From NCBI RefSeq assembly GCF_004310685.1, contig NZ_SISG01000001.1, positions 1,736,001-1,800,000 of the forward strand: a stretch of DNA of 64,000 nt. The letters are read 5' to 3'. Both the position numbers and the translations under genes were made by a program. This stretch comes from Glaciihabitans arcticus (GTDB taxonomy: Bacteria > Actinomycetota > Actinomycetes > Actinomycetales > Microbacteriaceae). Positions 16,496 through 24,847 of this stretch are shown piece after piece (the stretch's first letter is position 1; each line of letters begins with the position of its first letter). The notes under the pieces are model-generated. The model saw only the letters and a program-made list of their open reading frames with translations. It ran no database searches and was not told the DNA's origin.

Positions 16496-16806
16496 CTGTC
16501 GAGGTCTTCCTGCGAGACGAGGCCGTTGTCGATGTCCGCGTGATGCGGCGACGTGTCGCCCCCAACGTCGATCTGGGTCCAGACGACCGGCATGCCCGGC
16601 GAGAAGAGGATGTCGATGCCCGGGCCCGAGCGCAGTGGCGGGATGTTCACGTAGTCGCCACCCGCCTTGACCGCGTCGAGGATCTTCTTGCGCAGGTCGG
16701 TGACGGGGTCGGGGAGGAAGTAGTCCCGTCCATCCACGGTCAGCCTGTTGATGATCGCCACGCGTGTGCCCTTCGTTGCCGGAGGCTCAAGGCTAGCGCT
16801 ACTCAT
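16480..16806 (-). CDS. small protein of unknown function
   Basis: A 108-residue protein starting at the ATG at 16806 (Met-Ser-Ser-Ala-Ser). A longer open frame upstream would run through the neighbouring gene's leader and is unlikely. There is no signal peptide or membrane segment. Visible features are a central DGRDYFLP segment, a charged helix (DLRKKILDAVKAGGDY) and a conserved-looking NIPPLRSGPGIDILFSPGMPV stretch of about 20 residues near 54-73. I do not recognise it. It lies tail to tail with the EAL gene and divergent from the DUF7882 gene at 16888. Confidence 0.6.
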   Translation of the reverse strand: MSSASLEPPATKGTRVAIINRLTVDGRDYFLPDPVTDLRKKILDAVKAGGDYVNIPPLRSGPGIDILFSPGMPVVWTQIDVGGDTSPHHADIDNGLVSQEDLDSYGTI

Positions 16807-16887
16807 GGGGGCGGGGCGGTGAGCCGGGACATCCCGCAGTAAAGTTGGGAGCTGCCCCAGAAAATGACAGCCGACCAGGAGGACACC

Positions 16888-17184
16888 ATGGCCAAGCTGC
16901 TCTACGGTTCGCCGCCCACCGTCTTCGAGGTGGACGACCGCACCCTTGCCCACGTCGAGGTGGTCGTGATGGCCAAGCTGCGTCGCAATGAGAGCTTCGC
17001 CTACTCGATCGAGCAGAGCGATCAGGCCCGAACGACCATCTGGATCGGCGTGCACAGCGACCTGCAGTTCGTATATGACCGTCCGCGTTCCGAGATCAAC
17101 CGCGACTGGCTGGGGCTGCTCGTCGACTCGGCGAACTCCACGCAGGGGCTGCGTGTCATGCCCGAGGACGAGTCGGCCGCTTAA
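16888..17184 (+). CDS. small DUF7882-type protein, second copy
   Basis: The 98-residue paralogue of the protein at 12964-13272, sharing the DDR-LAH-VVVMAKLRR core and a C-terminal SAN-GLRVMPE end. I chose the ATG at 16888 over the in-frame one at 16864 because AGGAGG lies five bases before it, an excellent ribosome-binding site. No enzymatic motif is visible. The two copies face outwards on either side of the cyclic-di-GMP genes. Function unknown. Confidence 0.78.
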   Translation: MAKLLYGSPPTVFEVDDRTLAHVEVVVMAKLRRNESFAYSIEQSDQARTTIWIGVHSDLQFVYDRPRSEINRDWLGLLVDSANSTQGLRVMPEDESAA

Positions 17185-17192
17185 CGACGAAC

Positions 17193-17216
17193 GGCGCGCA
17201 CCCGAAGGCGCGCGCC
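17193..17216. terminator. GC hairpin between convergent genes
   Basis: GGCGCGC (17193-17199) and GCGCGCC (17210-17216) can form a seven-base-pair stem between the convergent ends of the DUF7882 gene and carD. No T-run follows on either strand, so termination activity is only suggested by position. Confidence 0.35.
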
Positions 17217-17231
17217 GCTCACTGAGTCGTA

Positions 17232-17741
17232 TCAGGCGACGACGGATTCGGTGATCTCCACCGACTGCAGCACCTCGAGGAGCAGCACTGCCGCTTCCTC
17301 GTCGGAGATGCCCTGCGCGAGGGACAGCTCGGAGACCAGCACCTGGCGGGCCTTCTCCAGCATGCGCTTCTCGCCCGCGGAGACGCCCTTCTCCTGGTCA
17401 CGACGCCACAGGTCGCGCACGACCTCGCTGACGCGGTAGACGTTTCCGCTGGCCATCTTCTCCTGGTTGGACTTGTAGCGGCGCGACCAGTTGCTCGGCT
17501 CTTCGGTGAAGTCGTTCGTCAGAACCTCGTAGACGGCCTTGACGCCCGCGTCATCGATGACGTCGCGCACGCCGACGAGCTCGACGTTGTCGACGGGGAG
17601 CTGGATCGTCAGCTCGCTCGTGTGAACGTTGAGGGTCATCAGGCGCACTTCGGCGCCCTTGATGGTGCGCGTCTGGATGTCCGTGATGGTCACTGCACCG
17701 TGGTGCGGGTATACGAGTGTTTCGCCAACTTCAATCTTCAT
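17232..17741 (-). CDS. carD: CarD family RNA polymerase-binding transcription regulator
   Basis: The 169-residue protein has the N-terminal Tudor-like RNA polymerase interaction domain (start EVGETLVYPHHGAVTI, to about residue 55) and a C-terminal helical DNA-binding domain containing the NWSRRYKSNQEKMASG segment near 94-110, where the conserved Trp stacks into promoter DNA. CarD stabilises open promoter complexes, notably at rRNA promoters, and is essential in mycobacteria. Here its ATG overlaps the stop of an upstream TetR gene by four bases, so expression is probably tied to that repressor. Confidence 0.95.
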   Translation of the reverse strand: MKIEVGETLVYPHHGAVTITDIQTRTIKGAEVRLMTLNVHTSELTIQLPVDNVELVGVRDVIDDAGVKAVYEVLTNDFTEEPSNWSRRYKSNQEKMASGNVYRVSEVVRDLWRRDQEKGVSAGEKRMLEKARQVLVSELSLAQGISDEEAAVLLLEVLQSVEITESVVA

Positions 17742-18412
17742 GTGTGTGTCTTTTCTGTTGTGGTTGGTTCGAGGATCCAGTTCGGGAGGAGCGCGACGAG
17801 CTGATCCACCAGCTCGTCGTCGGAAACTTCGAGTCTCTCGCGCATCCAGGCGCTGATGAGAGTCATCGCGCCGCCCGCGATATAGGTGGTCGCCAGTTCC
17901 GAATTGATTCCGGATGGCACGGCCTCACGATCCACCATCGACTCGAGCAGTCGCGTGGCGTAGGCCTCGACGATCTCGTCGTAGGCGTTTCGGGCGAGGG
18001 GCATCTCGAGCGCGCTCGAGTAGAGGGGAAAGTTCTCGACCATGTGCTCGACGAGTCGCGAGTAGCCGATGCGCGCGGCGTCGGGACCGGCGAGCAGGTC
18101 TTCGCGGCGGAGGCCCACGCCGGCGGTTCCGATGTCGGCGAACTGGTTGCGCAGCAGTTCGGCGGCGAGCTCGTCGAGGCTGTTGAAGTGCGCGTAGAAG
18201 CTGCTGCGACTGATATTCGCGGCCTGCACGACCTGGTGCACGGTGACGCTCGCGTTGCCGTCGGACATCAGCTGGCGCAGTGCTTCGAAGATCTGCTGGC
18301 GGGTGCGGCCGGCACGGGGATCATCGGATCGGGTGTGGGCCTTGGGCTCATCAGCGTTAGTGTGCCCGGCCTTGGTTTCCTCGCCCTGGGGAAGGGAGAT
18401 GTCGGAAGCCAT
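17738..18412 (-). CDS. TetR family regulator in an operon with carD
   Basis: The 224-residue protein has a Lys/Arg/Glu-rich N-terminal tail (about 1-38), a TetR helix-turn-helix at about 40-85 (GNASVTVHQVVQAANISRSS) and a helical C-terminal domain. I place the start at the ATG at 18412; the open frame continues upstream but crosses the tRNA gene. The stop overlaps carD by four bases. A 28-base imperfect palindrome directly upstream is a likely autoregulatory operator, which would place CarD levels under the same ligand. Confidence 0.85.
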   Translation of the reverse strand: MASDISLPQGEETKAGHTNADEPKAHTRSDDPRAGRTRQQIFEALRQLMSDGNASVTVHQVVQAANISRSSFYAHFNSLDELAAELLRNQFADIGTAGVGLRREDLLAGPDAARIGYSRLVEHMVENFPLYSSALEMPLARNAYDEIVEAYATRLLESMVDREAVPSGINSELATTYIAGGAMTLISAWMRERLEVSDDELVDQLVALLPNWILEPTTTEKTHT

Positions 18413-18425
18413 TACTCCATTGTAC

Positions 18426-18453
18426 CACTTTTCGGACAGTTGTCCGAGAAGTG
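18426..18453. promoter_or_regulatory. 28-base imperfect palindrome, likely TetR operator
   Basis: Arms CACTTTTCGGACA and TGTCCGAGAAGTG are complementary with a single mismatch and a two-base centre (GT). The site begins 14 bases upstream of the tetR start codon and lies between it and the tRNA gene. Length and symmetry fit a TetR dimer or dimer pair. Confidence 0.6.
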
Positions 18454-18473
18454 TTCTGGTGCCCTGAATCCGG

Positions 18474-18547
18474 TGCCCCCACAGGGACTTGAACCCTGAC
18501 TGTGCCGATTTTAAGTCGGCTGCCTCTGCCAATTGGGCTATAGGGGC
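18474..18547 (-). tRNA. tRNA with UAA anticodon (tRNA-Leu by anticodon)
   Basis: A complete 74-base cloverleaf: acceptor GCCCCTA paired with TGGGGGC, anticodon stem GCCGA/TCGGC with loop CTTAAAA (anticodon TAA), T-arm CAGGG-TTCAAGT-CCCTG and discriminator A. The CCA end is not encoded (CCG follows). The anticodon reads UUA, so it is assigned Leu. The variable region is only five bases (ACAGT), whereas bacterial leucine tRNAs normally have a long variable arm. The D-stem is only three pairs. Confidence 0.9.
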
Positions 18548-18581
18548 GCGGCTCCATGGTAGCGGCGAGCTGTTAAACGCG

Positions 18582-18613
18582 GGATGCCACGGCTCGCGTG
18601 AGCCGTGGCATCC
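18582..18613 (-). terminator. strong hairpin downstream of the NADH dehydrogenase gene
   Basis: A perfect 13-base-pair stem (GGATGCCACGGCT / AGCCGTGGCATCC) with a six-base loop lies 14 bases past the stop of the NDH-2 gene on the minus strand. The following bases (GCGTTTAAC) give only a weak T-run. It separates that gene from the tRNA downstream. Confidence 0.65.
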
Positions 18614-18626
18614 AGAATCGCGGAGA

Positions 18627-20015
18627 TTACTTGGCGACGGCCTTCGCGCGCGTACGGGCGGGAGCCTTGACGACGGGCTCGGGCTCGACGGGTGCTGCCG
18701 GGCGCGGACGCGAGGCGTAGGTCTCGAAGGCGACGCGGGGGGTCTCGACGTCCTGCAGCGACGCGAAGTCACGGCCGAGGAAGAGGTTGAGCACCCAGTT
18801 GCCGATGACGCGGATCTTGCGCTCCCAGGTGGGCATGGCGAGACCGTGGTAGCCGCGGTGCATGACCCAGGCGGGGAAGCCGGTGATGCCCAGCTTTCCC
18901 TTCTGGAAGACTCCGACACCCAGACCGAGGCCGGCGACGGCTCCGGCGGGCTGGTGGAAGTACTTCTTGACGCCCTCGCCGCGCAGCGTGGCAACGATGT
19001 TCTTGGAGAGCAGCTTGCCCTGGCGAACGGCGTGCTGGGCGTTGGGCACGCAGAATCCGCCGACACCCTTGCCCGTGTCATCCGGAACAGCACTCACGTC
19101 GCCGGCGCCCCAGGCGTCTGCGACGATACCGTCATCGTTGATGACGCGGAGGTCGGACTGCACACGCAGGCGACCGCGCTCCTCGGTCGGGAGGTCGGTG
19201 TTGCGGAGGACCGGGTGGGCCATAACGCCGGCGGTCCAGACGATGAGGTCGGACTCGAAGGTCTCACCGGTGGACAGCTCGATCTTGCCGCCGACCGCTG
19301 AGGTCAGCTGGGTGTCGAGATGCACCTGGGCGCCGCGCTGGGCGAGGTTCTTGAGCACCCAGTGGCTGGTCTTGAGCGACACCTCGGGCATGATGCGTCC
19401 CATGGCCTCGATGAGGTGGAAGTGCGTGTCCTCGAACGAGATCTCGGGGTAGCGACGCACGAGGGCGCTCGCGAAGGAGCGCAGTTCGGCGAACGTCTCG
19501 ATGCCGGCGAAGCCGCCGCCGATGACCACGAAGGTCAGCAGGCGGTCGCGCTCGGGGCCGGCGGGCAGCTGGGCTGCCTTGTCGAAGTTGGTGAGAACGC
19601 GGTCGCGCACGGCGACGGCCTCCTCGATGTTCTTCATGCCGATCGCCTCGTCGGCGACGCCCGGGATCGGGAACGTGCGCGAGACGGAACCGGCGGTCAT
19701 CACGATGATGTCGTAGTCGAGGTCGTATGCCTCGCCCTCGGCGGGCGTGATGGTCGCCTTCTTCGAGGCGTGGTTGACGCCGGTGACGGCGGCGGTGATG
19801 ACCTTGGTCTTGGTGAGGTGCGAGCGCAGGTGCACGACCGAGTGGCGCGGGTCGATGGATCCAGCCGCGATCTCGGGCAGGAACGGCTGGTAGGTCATGT
19901 ACGGGCGCGGGTCGACGACAGTGACCTCGGCCTCTCCGCGACGCAGCTGCTTCTCGAGCTTCCAGGCGGTGTAGAAACCGGCGTAGCCGCCGCCGACAAT
20001 CAGAATCTTGGGCAC
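18627..20015 (-). CDS. ndh: type II NADH:quinone oxidoreductase (NDH-2)
   Basis: The 462-residue flavoprotein has an N-terminal FAD motif (LIVGGGYAGF, about 5-14), a second nucleotide motif (VVIGGGFAGIE, about 163-173) for NADH, and the AWGAGDVSAVPD segment that contacts FAD near 310. The C-terminal amphipathic region (near 375-415) should bind the membrane. NDH-2 passes electrons from NADH to menaquinone without pumping protons. An Ala/Pro/Lys-rich tail of about 30 residues follows the catalytic core. It is a single gene with its own terminator. Confidence 0.92.
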   Translation of the reverse strand: MPKILIVGGGYAGFYTAWKLEKQLRRGEAEVTVVDPRPYMTYQPFLPEIAAGSIDPRHSVVHLRSHLTKTKVITAAVTGVNHASKKATITPAEGEAYDLDYDIIVMTAGSVSRTFPIPGVADEAIGMKNIEEAVAVRDRVLTNFDKAAQLPAGPERDRLLTFVVIGGGFAGIETFAELRSFASALVRRYPEISFEDTHFHLIEAMGRIMPEVSLKTSHWVLKNLAQRGAQVHLDTQLTSAVGGKIELSTGETFESDLIVWTAGVMAHPVLRNTDLPTEERGRLRVQSDLRVINDDGIVADAWGAGDVSAVPDDTGKGVGGFCVPNAQHAVRQGKLLSKNIVATLRGEGVKKYFHQPAGAVAGLGLGVGVFQKGKLGITGFPAWVMHRGYHGLAMPTWERKIRVIGNWVLNLFLGRDFASLQDVETPRVAFETYASRPRPAAPVEPEPVVKAPARTRAKAVAK

Positions 20016-20075
20016 GGGGTCAAACTCTCCTAGAGCAGTGGCAGAAAATCAGGGGTGGACAAACCAAACCCCAAT

Positions 20076-21314
20076 CTACTCCTTTCCGCGCGAGCCCCTT
20101 AATCGGCGGAACAGCCCACCGAGCACGAGGATCAGCCCCAGGCCGAACGCCGCGAACAGGGCGAGCGGAATGCCGATGTCGCGCAACTGGGCGACGGTGG
20201 GCAGCAACTCCCCCGACGGGTCGGTCGGGCCGCTCGCCTCGACCACCGGAGGGGCCGTCGACGACGGGGGTTCCGGAGTCCCGGTGGCGGTGGGCTGGGC
20301 CGGCGCGTCGGCGCGGCGGTAGATGCGGATCCATTCGGCCAGGTCGCCCATGGGGTTCGCCGCCACGGCGGGCACTTTCGCGGAGACGGCGGCCGAGGCA
20401 TCCATCAGACCGAAGCCGTAGATCGGGTCTGCGCCCTTTTTGCCGGCGTCTTTCGCGGTCTTCACGATGCGGTTGATGACGCTCGCTGCATCCAGTTCGG
20501 GATGCGCCGCACGCACGAGTGCCACAACACCGGCGACGATCGGGGTTGCGCCGCTCGTGCCATCCCACAGCACGTAGCCCCCGCCGGGAACGGCCCCCAC
20601 GAGCTGTTCGCTCGGGGCCGAGACCCCGATAGTGATGCCCTGCGATGAGGCGTCCCAGCTGGCGGCGCCGTTGCGGTCCACGCCGCCGACGGTGAGCACG
20701 CCCGGCATCGTCGCGGGTGCGCCGACCTGGGTGGTGCCGCTCCCCCGGTTGCCGGCCGCAGCGACCACAACGACGTCCTTCTCCATGGCGTAGAGGAACG
20801 CGTCATCCCAGCTCGTCGGCCAGTCGAGCGTGTTGCGCGTGAGAGACATGTTGATCACGTCAGCGCCGTTGTCGACCGCCCAGCGAACCGCTTTCGCGAT
20901 CTGGTCGTCTGACGTGTTGTTCGTGCCGAAACCTATCGAGATAGCCAGAACGGATGCCGCGGGCGCAGCCCCGATGACACCCGAGGTTCCCTGCCCTCGC
21001 CCTGCCGCAAGGGCGGCCACCATCGTTCCGTGCGAGCTGCCGTCCGACCCGACGGGCGTCTGCCCGTTGGACGAGCCCTGGCTGGAGAAGTCCGCGCCGC
21101 CGACGACGGCACCCTTCAGGTCGGGATGGCTCCCGTCGACCCCCGTGTCGATGACCGCGATCGTGACCCCGGCACCCTTGGTCGTCTTCCACGCCTCGCG
21201 GATGCCGTACCCGCTCAGCCAGTACTCCCGGTCGCGGATCGAGTCCGCCTGAGCCGGTACTTCGCCCACGAGCACCAGAGCCGCCGCGACGAGCACGGCG
21301 AGCGCTAGGCGCAC
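20076..21314 (-). CDS. membrane-anchored S8 subtilisin-like serine protease
   Basis: The 412-residue protein has a signal peptide (about 1-23), an S8 domain with Asp56 in VIDTGVDGSHPD, His95 in SHGTMVA, oxyanion Asn190 in AAAGNRGSG and nucleophile Ser255 in DGTSGATP, then a Pro/Thr/Ser-rich linker and a C-terminal transmembrane helix with an Arg/Lys tail. This is the mycosin-like layout, but no type VII secretion gene is nearby. I chose the GTG at 21314, which overlaps the DUF501 stop; another GTG lies two codons upstream. It probably processes cell-surface proteins. Confidence 0.9.
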   Translation of the reverse strand: MRLALAVLVAAALVLVGEVPAQADSIRDREYWLSGYGIREAWKTTKGAGVTIAVIDTGVDGSHPDLKGAVVGGADFSSQGSSNGQTPVGSDGSSHGTMVAALAAGRGQGTSGVIGAAPAASVLAISIGFGTNNTSDDQIAKAVRWAVDNGADVINMSLTRNTLDWPTSWDDAFLYAMEKDVVVVAAAGNRGSGTTQVGAPATMPGVLTVGGVDRNGAASWDASSQGITIGVSAPSEQLVGAVPGGGYVLWDGTSGATPIVAGVVALVRAAHPELDAASVINRIVKTAKDAGKKGADPIYGFGLMDASAAVSAKVPAVAANPMGDLAEWIRIYRRADAPAQPTATGTPEPPSSTAPPVVEASGPTDPSGELLPTVAQLRDIGIPLALFAAFGLGLILVLGGLFRRLRGSRGKE

Positions 21315-21802
21315 TGGCACACGTCCGGGCTCCAGGTGGAGCGTTCCAGCGCAAGGTCGCCGATAGGGTTCACGCCGGGGCCGGCGGCGAGGGCGTGTCC
21401 GGCGAGGGCGTGCAGGCACTTGATGCGGGTGGGCATGCCGCCCGCCGAGATGCCCGCGATCTCCTCGACCGCACCGAACGTCTCGCGGTCGGCCAGGTAG
21501 GCGAGGTGCGCAGCGAGGTAGGCGGATGCCACGGCCTCATCCTCGAGCAGTGGAGTCATCTCCGCCATCACTCCGTCTGCCTCGAGCACCGAGATCGCGG
21601 CGGTCGCCGCCGGATGGCACAGGTAGTACAGCGTGGGGAACGGTGTGCCGTCGGCGAGCCGGGGCTTCGTCGACACGACGGTCGGGTTGCCGCACACGCA
21701 GCGCGCGGCGATGCCGACGACGTCGCGGGCGGGGCGTCCGAGCTGGCGGGTGACGGTGTCGATGTCCGCCTGGGTGAACGGTTCGAACGGTGGGGTGGTC
21801 AC
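21305..21802 (-). CDS. DUF501 family protein
   Basis: The 165-residue protein shows the DUF501 pattern: N-terminal DIDTVTRQLGRPARDVVGIAAR, Cys-rich RCVCGNP near 33-39 followed by FPTLYYLCHPAA, and a C-terminal GMPTRIKCLHALAGHALAAG segment of about 20 residues. The conserved Cys and His residues suggest metal binding, but no function is established. It starts with GTG overlapping the ftsB stop codon. This position between ftsB/eno and a subtilisin gene is typical of Actinobacteria. Confidence 0.9.
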   Translation of the reverse strand: MTTPPFEPFTQADIDTVTRQLGRPARDVVGIAARCVCGNPTVVSTKPRLADGTPFPTLYYLCHPAATAAISVLEADGVMAEMTPLLEDEAVASAYLAAHLAYLADRETFGAVEEIAGISAGGMPTRIKCLHALAGHALAAGPGVNPIGDLALERSTWSPDVCQCA

Positions 21803-22305
21803 TACTTGTCGCCCTGCTTCGGTGATTCGAGTTCTGCGGCCGTGGCATCGGTGAGGCCTGCGGTGAATAGGGAGGAGAGCATGGACTGCATCCAGTCGAC
21901 GCGCGTGGTCTGGATCTCGTCGCTGATCGGCTGCCCGTCGTCGGTGGTGACCGTCGCACCGTCGTCGATGACGAGGTAGGTGAGGTCGCCCGGGTACACG
22001 TACACGAGGCGGTCGCGAGCCTGGGAGACGATGTAGGCGGGGTCGTCCCAGCGGGCTACGTCATCCTCAAGGTCTTTGACCGACTGCTCCTTCTCGTCGA
22101 CGGCGGCGCGCAGTTCGGCGATCTGCTGCTGCTGTTCGATGAGGATGTGCAGGCTCGGTGCGAGCACGATGACGGCGAGCACGATCAGTGACAGCACGGT
22201 GAACGCGAATCCGGATAGCCGGATGTTGCGCAGCCAGTGCTCGGCCGGGCTCTCCATCTGCGGCAGCGCGACAGCGACCTTTGTGGGTCGCTGTCGCCTG
22301 CTCAT
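21802..22305 (-). CDS. ftsB: FtsB/DivIC family septum formation initiator
   Basis: The 167-residue bitopic membrane protein has a short cytoplasmic Arg-rich head, one transmembrane helix (about 34-55), a coiled coil rich in Gln, Glu and Lys (about 56-90) and the conserved YIVSQARDRLVYVYPGD segment. FtsB/DivIC links FtsL and FtsQ and helps activate septal peptidoglycan synthesis. It lies 9 bases downstream of eno and overlaps DUF501, the usual actinobacterial order. The last 40 residues form a variable tail. Confidence 0.92.
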   Translation of the reverse strand: MSRRQRPTKVAVALPQMESPAEHWLRNIRLSGFAFTVLSLIVLAVIVLAPSLHILIEQQQQIAELRAAVDEKEQSVKDLEDDVARWDDPAYIVSQARDRLVYVYPGDLTYLVIDDGATVTTDDGQPISDEIQTTRVDWMQSMLSSLFTAGLTDATAAELESPKQGDK

Positions 22306-22314
22306 AGATCGACC

Positions 22315-23607
<1,293 letters not shown>

Positions 23608-23653
23608 TCAAAGAATCTGGACGGGATGAGTGGTGGATTGTCCGCTACGAAGC

Positions 23654-24376
23654 TTACTCGCGCAGGCCCGCGCCCAGCTCCCGGCTCGTCACCCAGCTTC
23701 GCAACGAGTCGTTGAACAGTTGGGGATCCTCGATGTTCCACTGGTGGTGCAGCCCGGGCGCGGTGACCCCGCCGAGAGTAAGTCGCGACGCATCCGAGAT
23801 CGAGCGTGCGTCCTTCTCGCCCGCGACCGCGAGGTAGGGCACGGCCAACGCGCCGACGTCGGTGCCCGCGCTGACCTCGGCGTAGATCGCGCGCGCCGTG
23901 TCGGCCGAGATGCCGAGCCCCGTCTCGATGAACAGTTCCACGCTGTCGGCGGGCAGCCCGTATGCCTTCGCAAGCGCAGCCCAGAACCAGCGCCTCGGCC
24001 ACAGCGCGAACATGACCGGTGCCGCGAGGCTGCGGGCAGGCGTGACGCTGGCGCTGGCCAGAAACAGATCGATACATGCTGCGGGATGCCGCAGCGCAAG
24101 GTGAATCGCCACACTCGAGCCCAGCGACAGTCCGACAACGTGCGCACGTCCCTGCTTCGCGCGCTCGCGGATCAACTCCGCGACGGCGTCAGCGGCCCCC
24201 GCCATCCCGGGCCAGGGTTGGTCGTTGCTTCCGCCGAATCCGGGCAGGTCGGGCACCAGTACGTGGTAGTCGTCGAATGCGGGTACCTGCGCTCCCCACA
24301 TCCACCCCGCGACATTGCCGCCGTGCAGGAAGATGATCGTCTCCGCATTCTCGGTGCCGGATTCCTCGTACTTCAC
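23654..24376 (-). CDS. alpha/beta hydrolase
   Basis: A 240-residue cytoplasmic hydrolase. An oxyanion His-Gly pair occurs in FLHGGNVAGW near 15-24, the nucleophile elbow is GLSLG near 100-104, an acid lies in the GEKDARS segment, and the catalytic His is in APGLHHQWN near 213. The substrate is not predictable. Its start overlaps the stop of a MarR gene by four bases, so the two are co-expressed and the hydrolase may act on the ligand of that regulator or on a related toxic compound. Confidence 0.85.
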   Translation of the reverse strand: MKYEESGTENAETIIFLHGGNVAGWMWGAQVPAFDDYHVLVPDLPGFGGSNDQPWPGMAGAADAVAELIRERAKQGRAHVVGLSLGSSVAIHLALRHPAACIDLFLASASVTPARSLAAPVMFALWPRRWFWAALAKAYGLPADSVELFIETGLGISADTARAIYAEVSAGTDVGALAVPYLAVAGEKDARSISDASRLTLGGVTAPGLHHQWNIEDPQLFNDSLRSWVTSRELGAGLRE

Positions 24377-24792
24377 AGGATCTCCATCGCGTTCGCGATG
24401 ATGCGGTCGAGCTGGGCCACGAGGGCAGGTTCGTCGACGCCGCGCTCGAGGCCGTTCTGGTGCTGTTCGAGGCCGGTCCAGGCAACGTCGAACAGCGTCT
24501 CCCCCGCGGCGGTCAGGGTGACGCGGTTGGTGCGGCCGTCGGTCGCCTCGACGGCGAGCAGCCCGTCGCGGGTGAGCTGTGCGACCCGCTGCGTGACGGA
24601 GGCTCGGGAAACGTCGAGGTTCTGCGCGATGGCCTGCTGCGAGGTCGGGCCGAGCACCCGCACCATCAGAAGCACGAGCATCGGTGCATAGCGGATGCCG
24701 TGTTCGCGCTGGAGATACTCGTCGGCTAAACGGTCAATGAGCAGAGTAGCGCGGTGGAGCTTGAAGGCGGTGGTCTGGGTGAGCTCGATCAT
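24373..24792 (-). CDS. MarR family transcription regulator
   Basis: The 139-residue protein has the winged-helix core of MarR: recognition region in TSQQAIAQNLDVSRASVTQRV (about 51-71) and wing in GLLAVEATDGRTNRVTLT (about 78-95), flanked by dimerisation helices. It precedes the hydrolase gene in a two-gene operon. A perfect palindrome covers its promoter and touches the start codon, so the regulator almost certainly represses itself and the hydrolase, and the transcript may be nearly leaderless. Confidence 0.9.
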   Translation of the reverse strand: MIELTQTTAFKLHRATLLIDRLADEYLQREHGIRYAPMLVLLMVRVLGPTSQQAIAQNLDVSRASVTQRVAQLTRDGLLAVEATDGRTNRVTLTAAGETLFDVAWTGLEQHQNGLERGVDEPALVAQLDRIIANAMEIL

Positions 24793-24813
24793 ATTGTTAA
24801 GTACTTAACAATA
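24792..24813. promoter_or_regulatory. 22-base perfect palindrome, likely MarR operator
   Basis: TATTGTTAAGT is followed directly by its exact reverse complement ACTTAACAATA. The first base is shared with the marR start codon on the minus strand. It is A+T-rich in a G+C-rich genome, so chance is an unlikely explanation. Autorepression by the adjacent MarR is the simplest reading. Confidence 0.8.
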
Positions 24814-24847
24814 CTGGGCGGCCCGTGTCAAGGGGTCGGGCCTCGCT

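Noticed and set aside
20076-21314. Mycosin of a type VII secretion system
   Set aside because: The layout fits, but no EccB, EccC, EccD or WXG100 gene is in the window; a general membrane-anchored subtilisin is the safer call.
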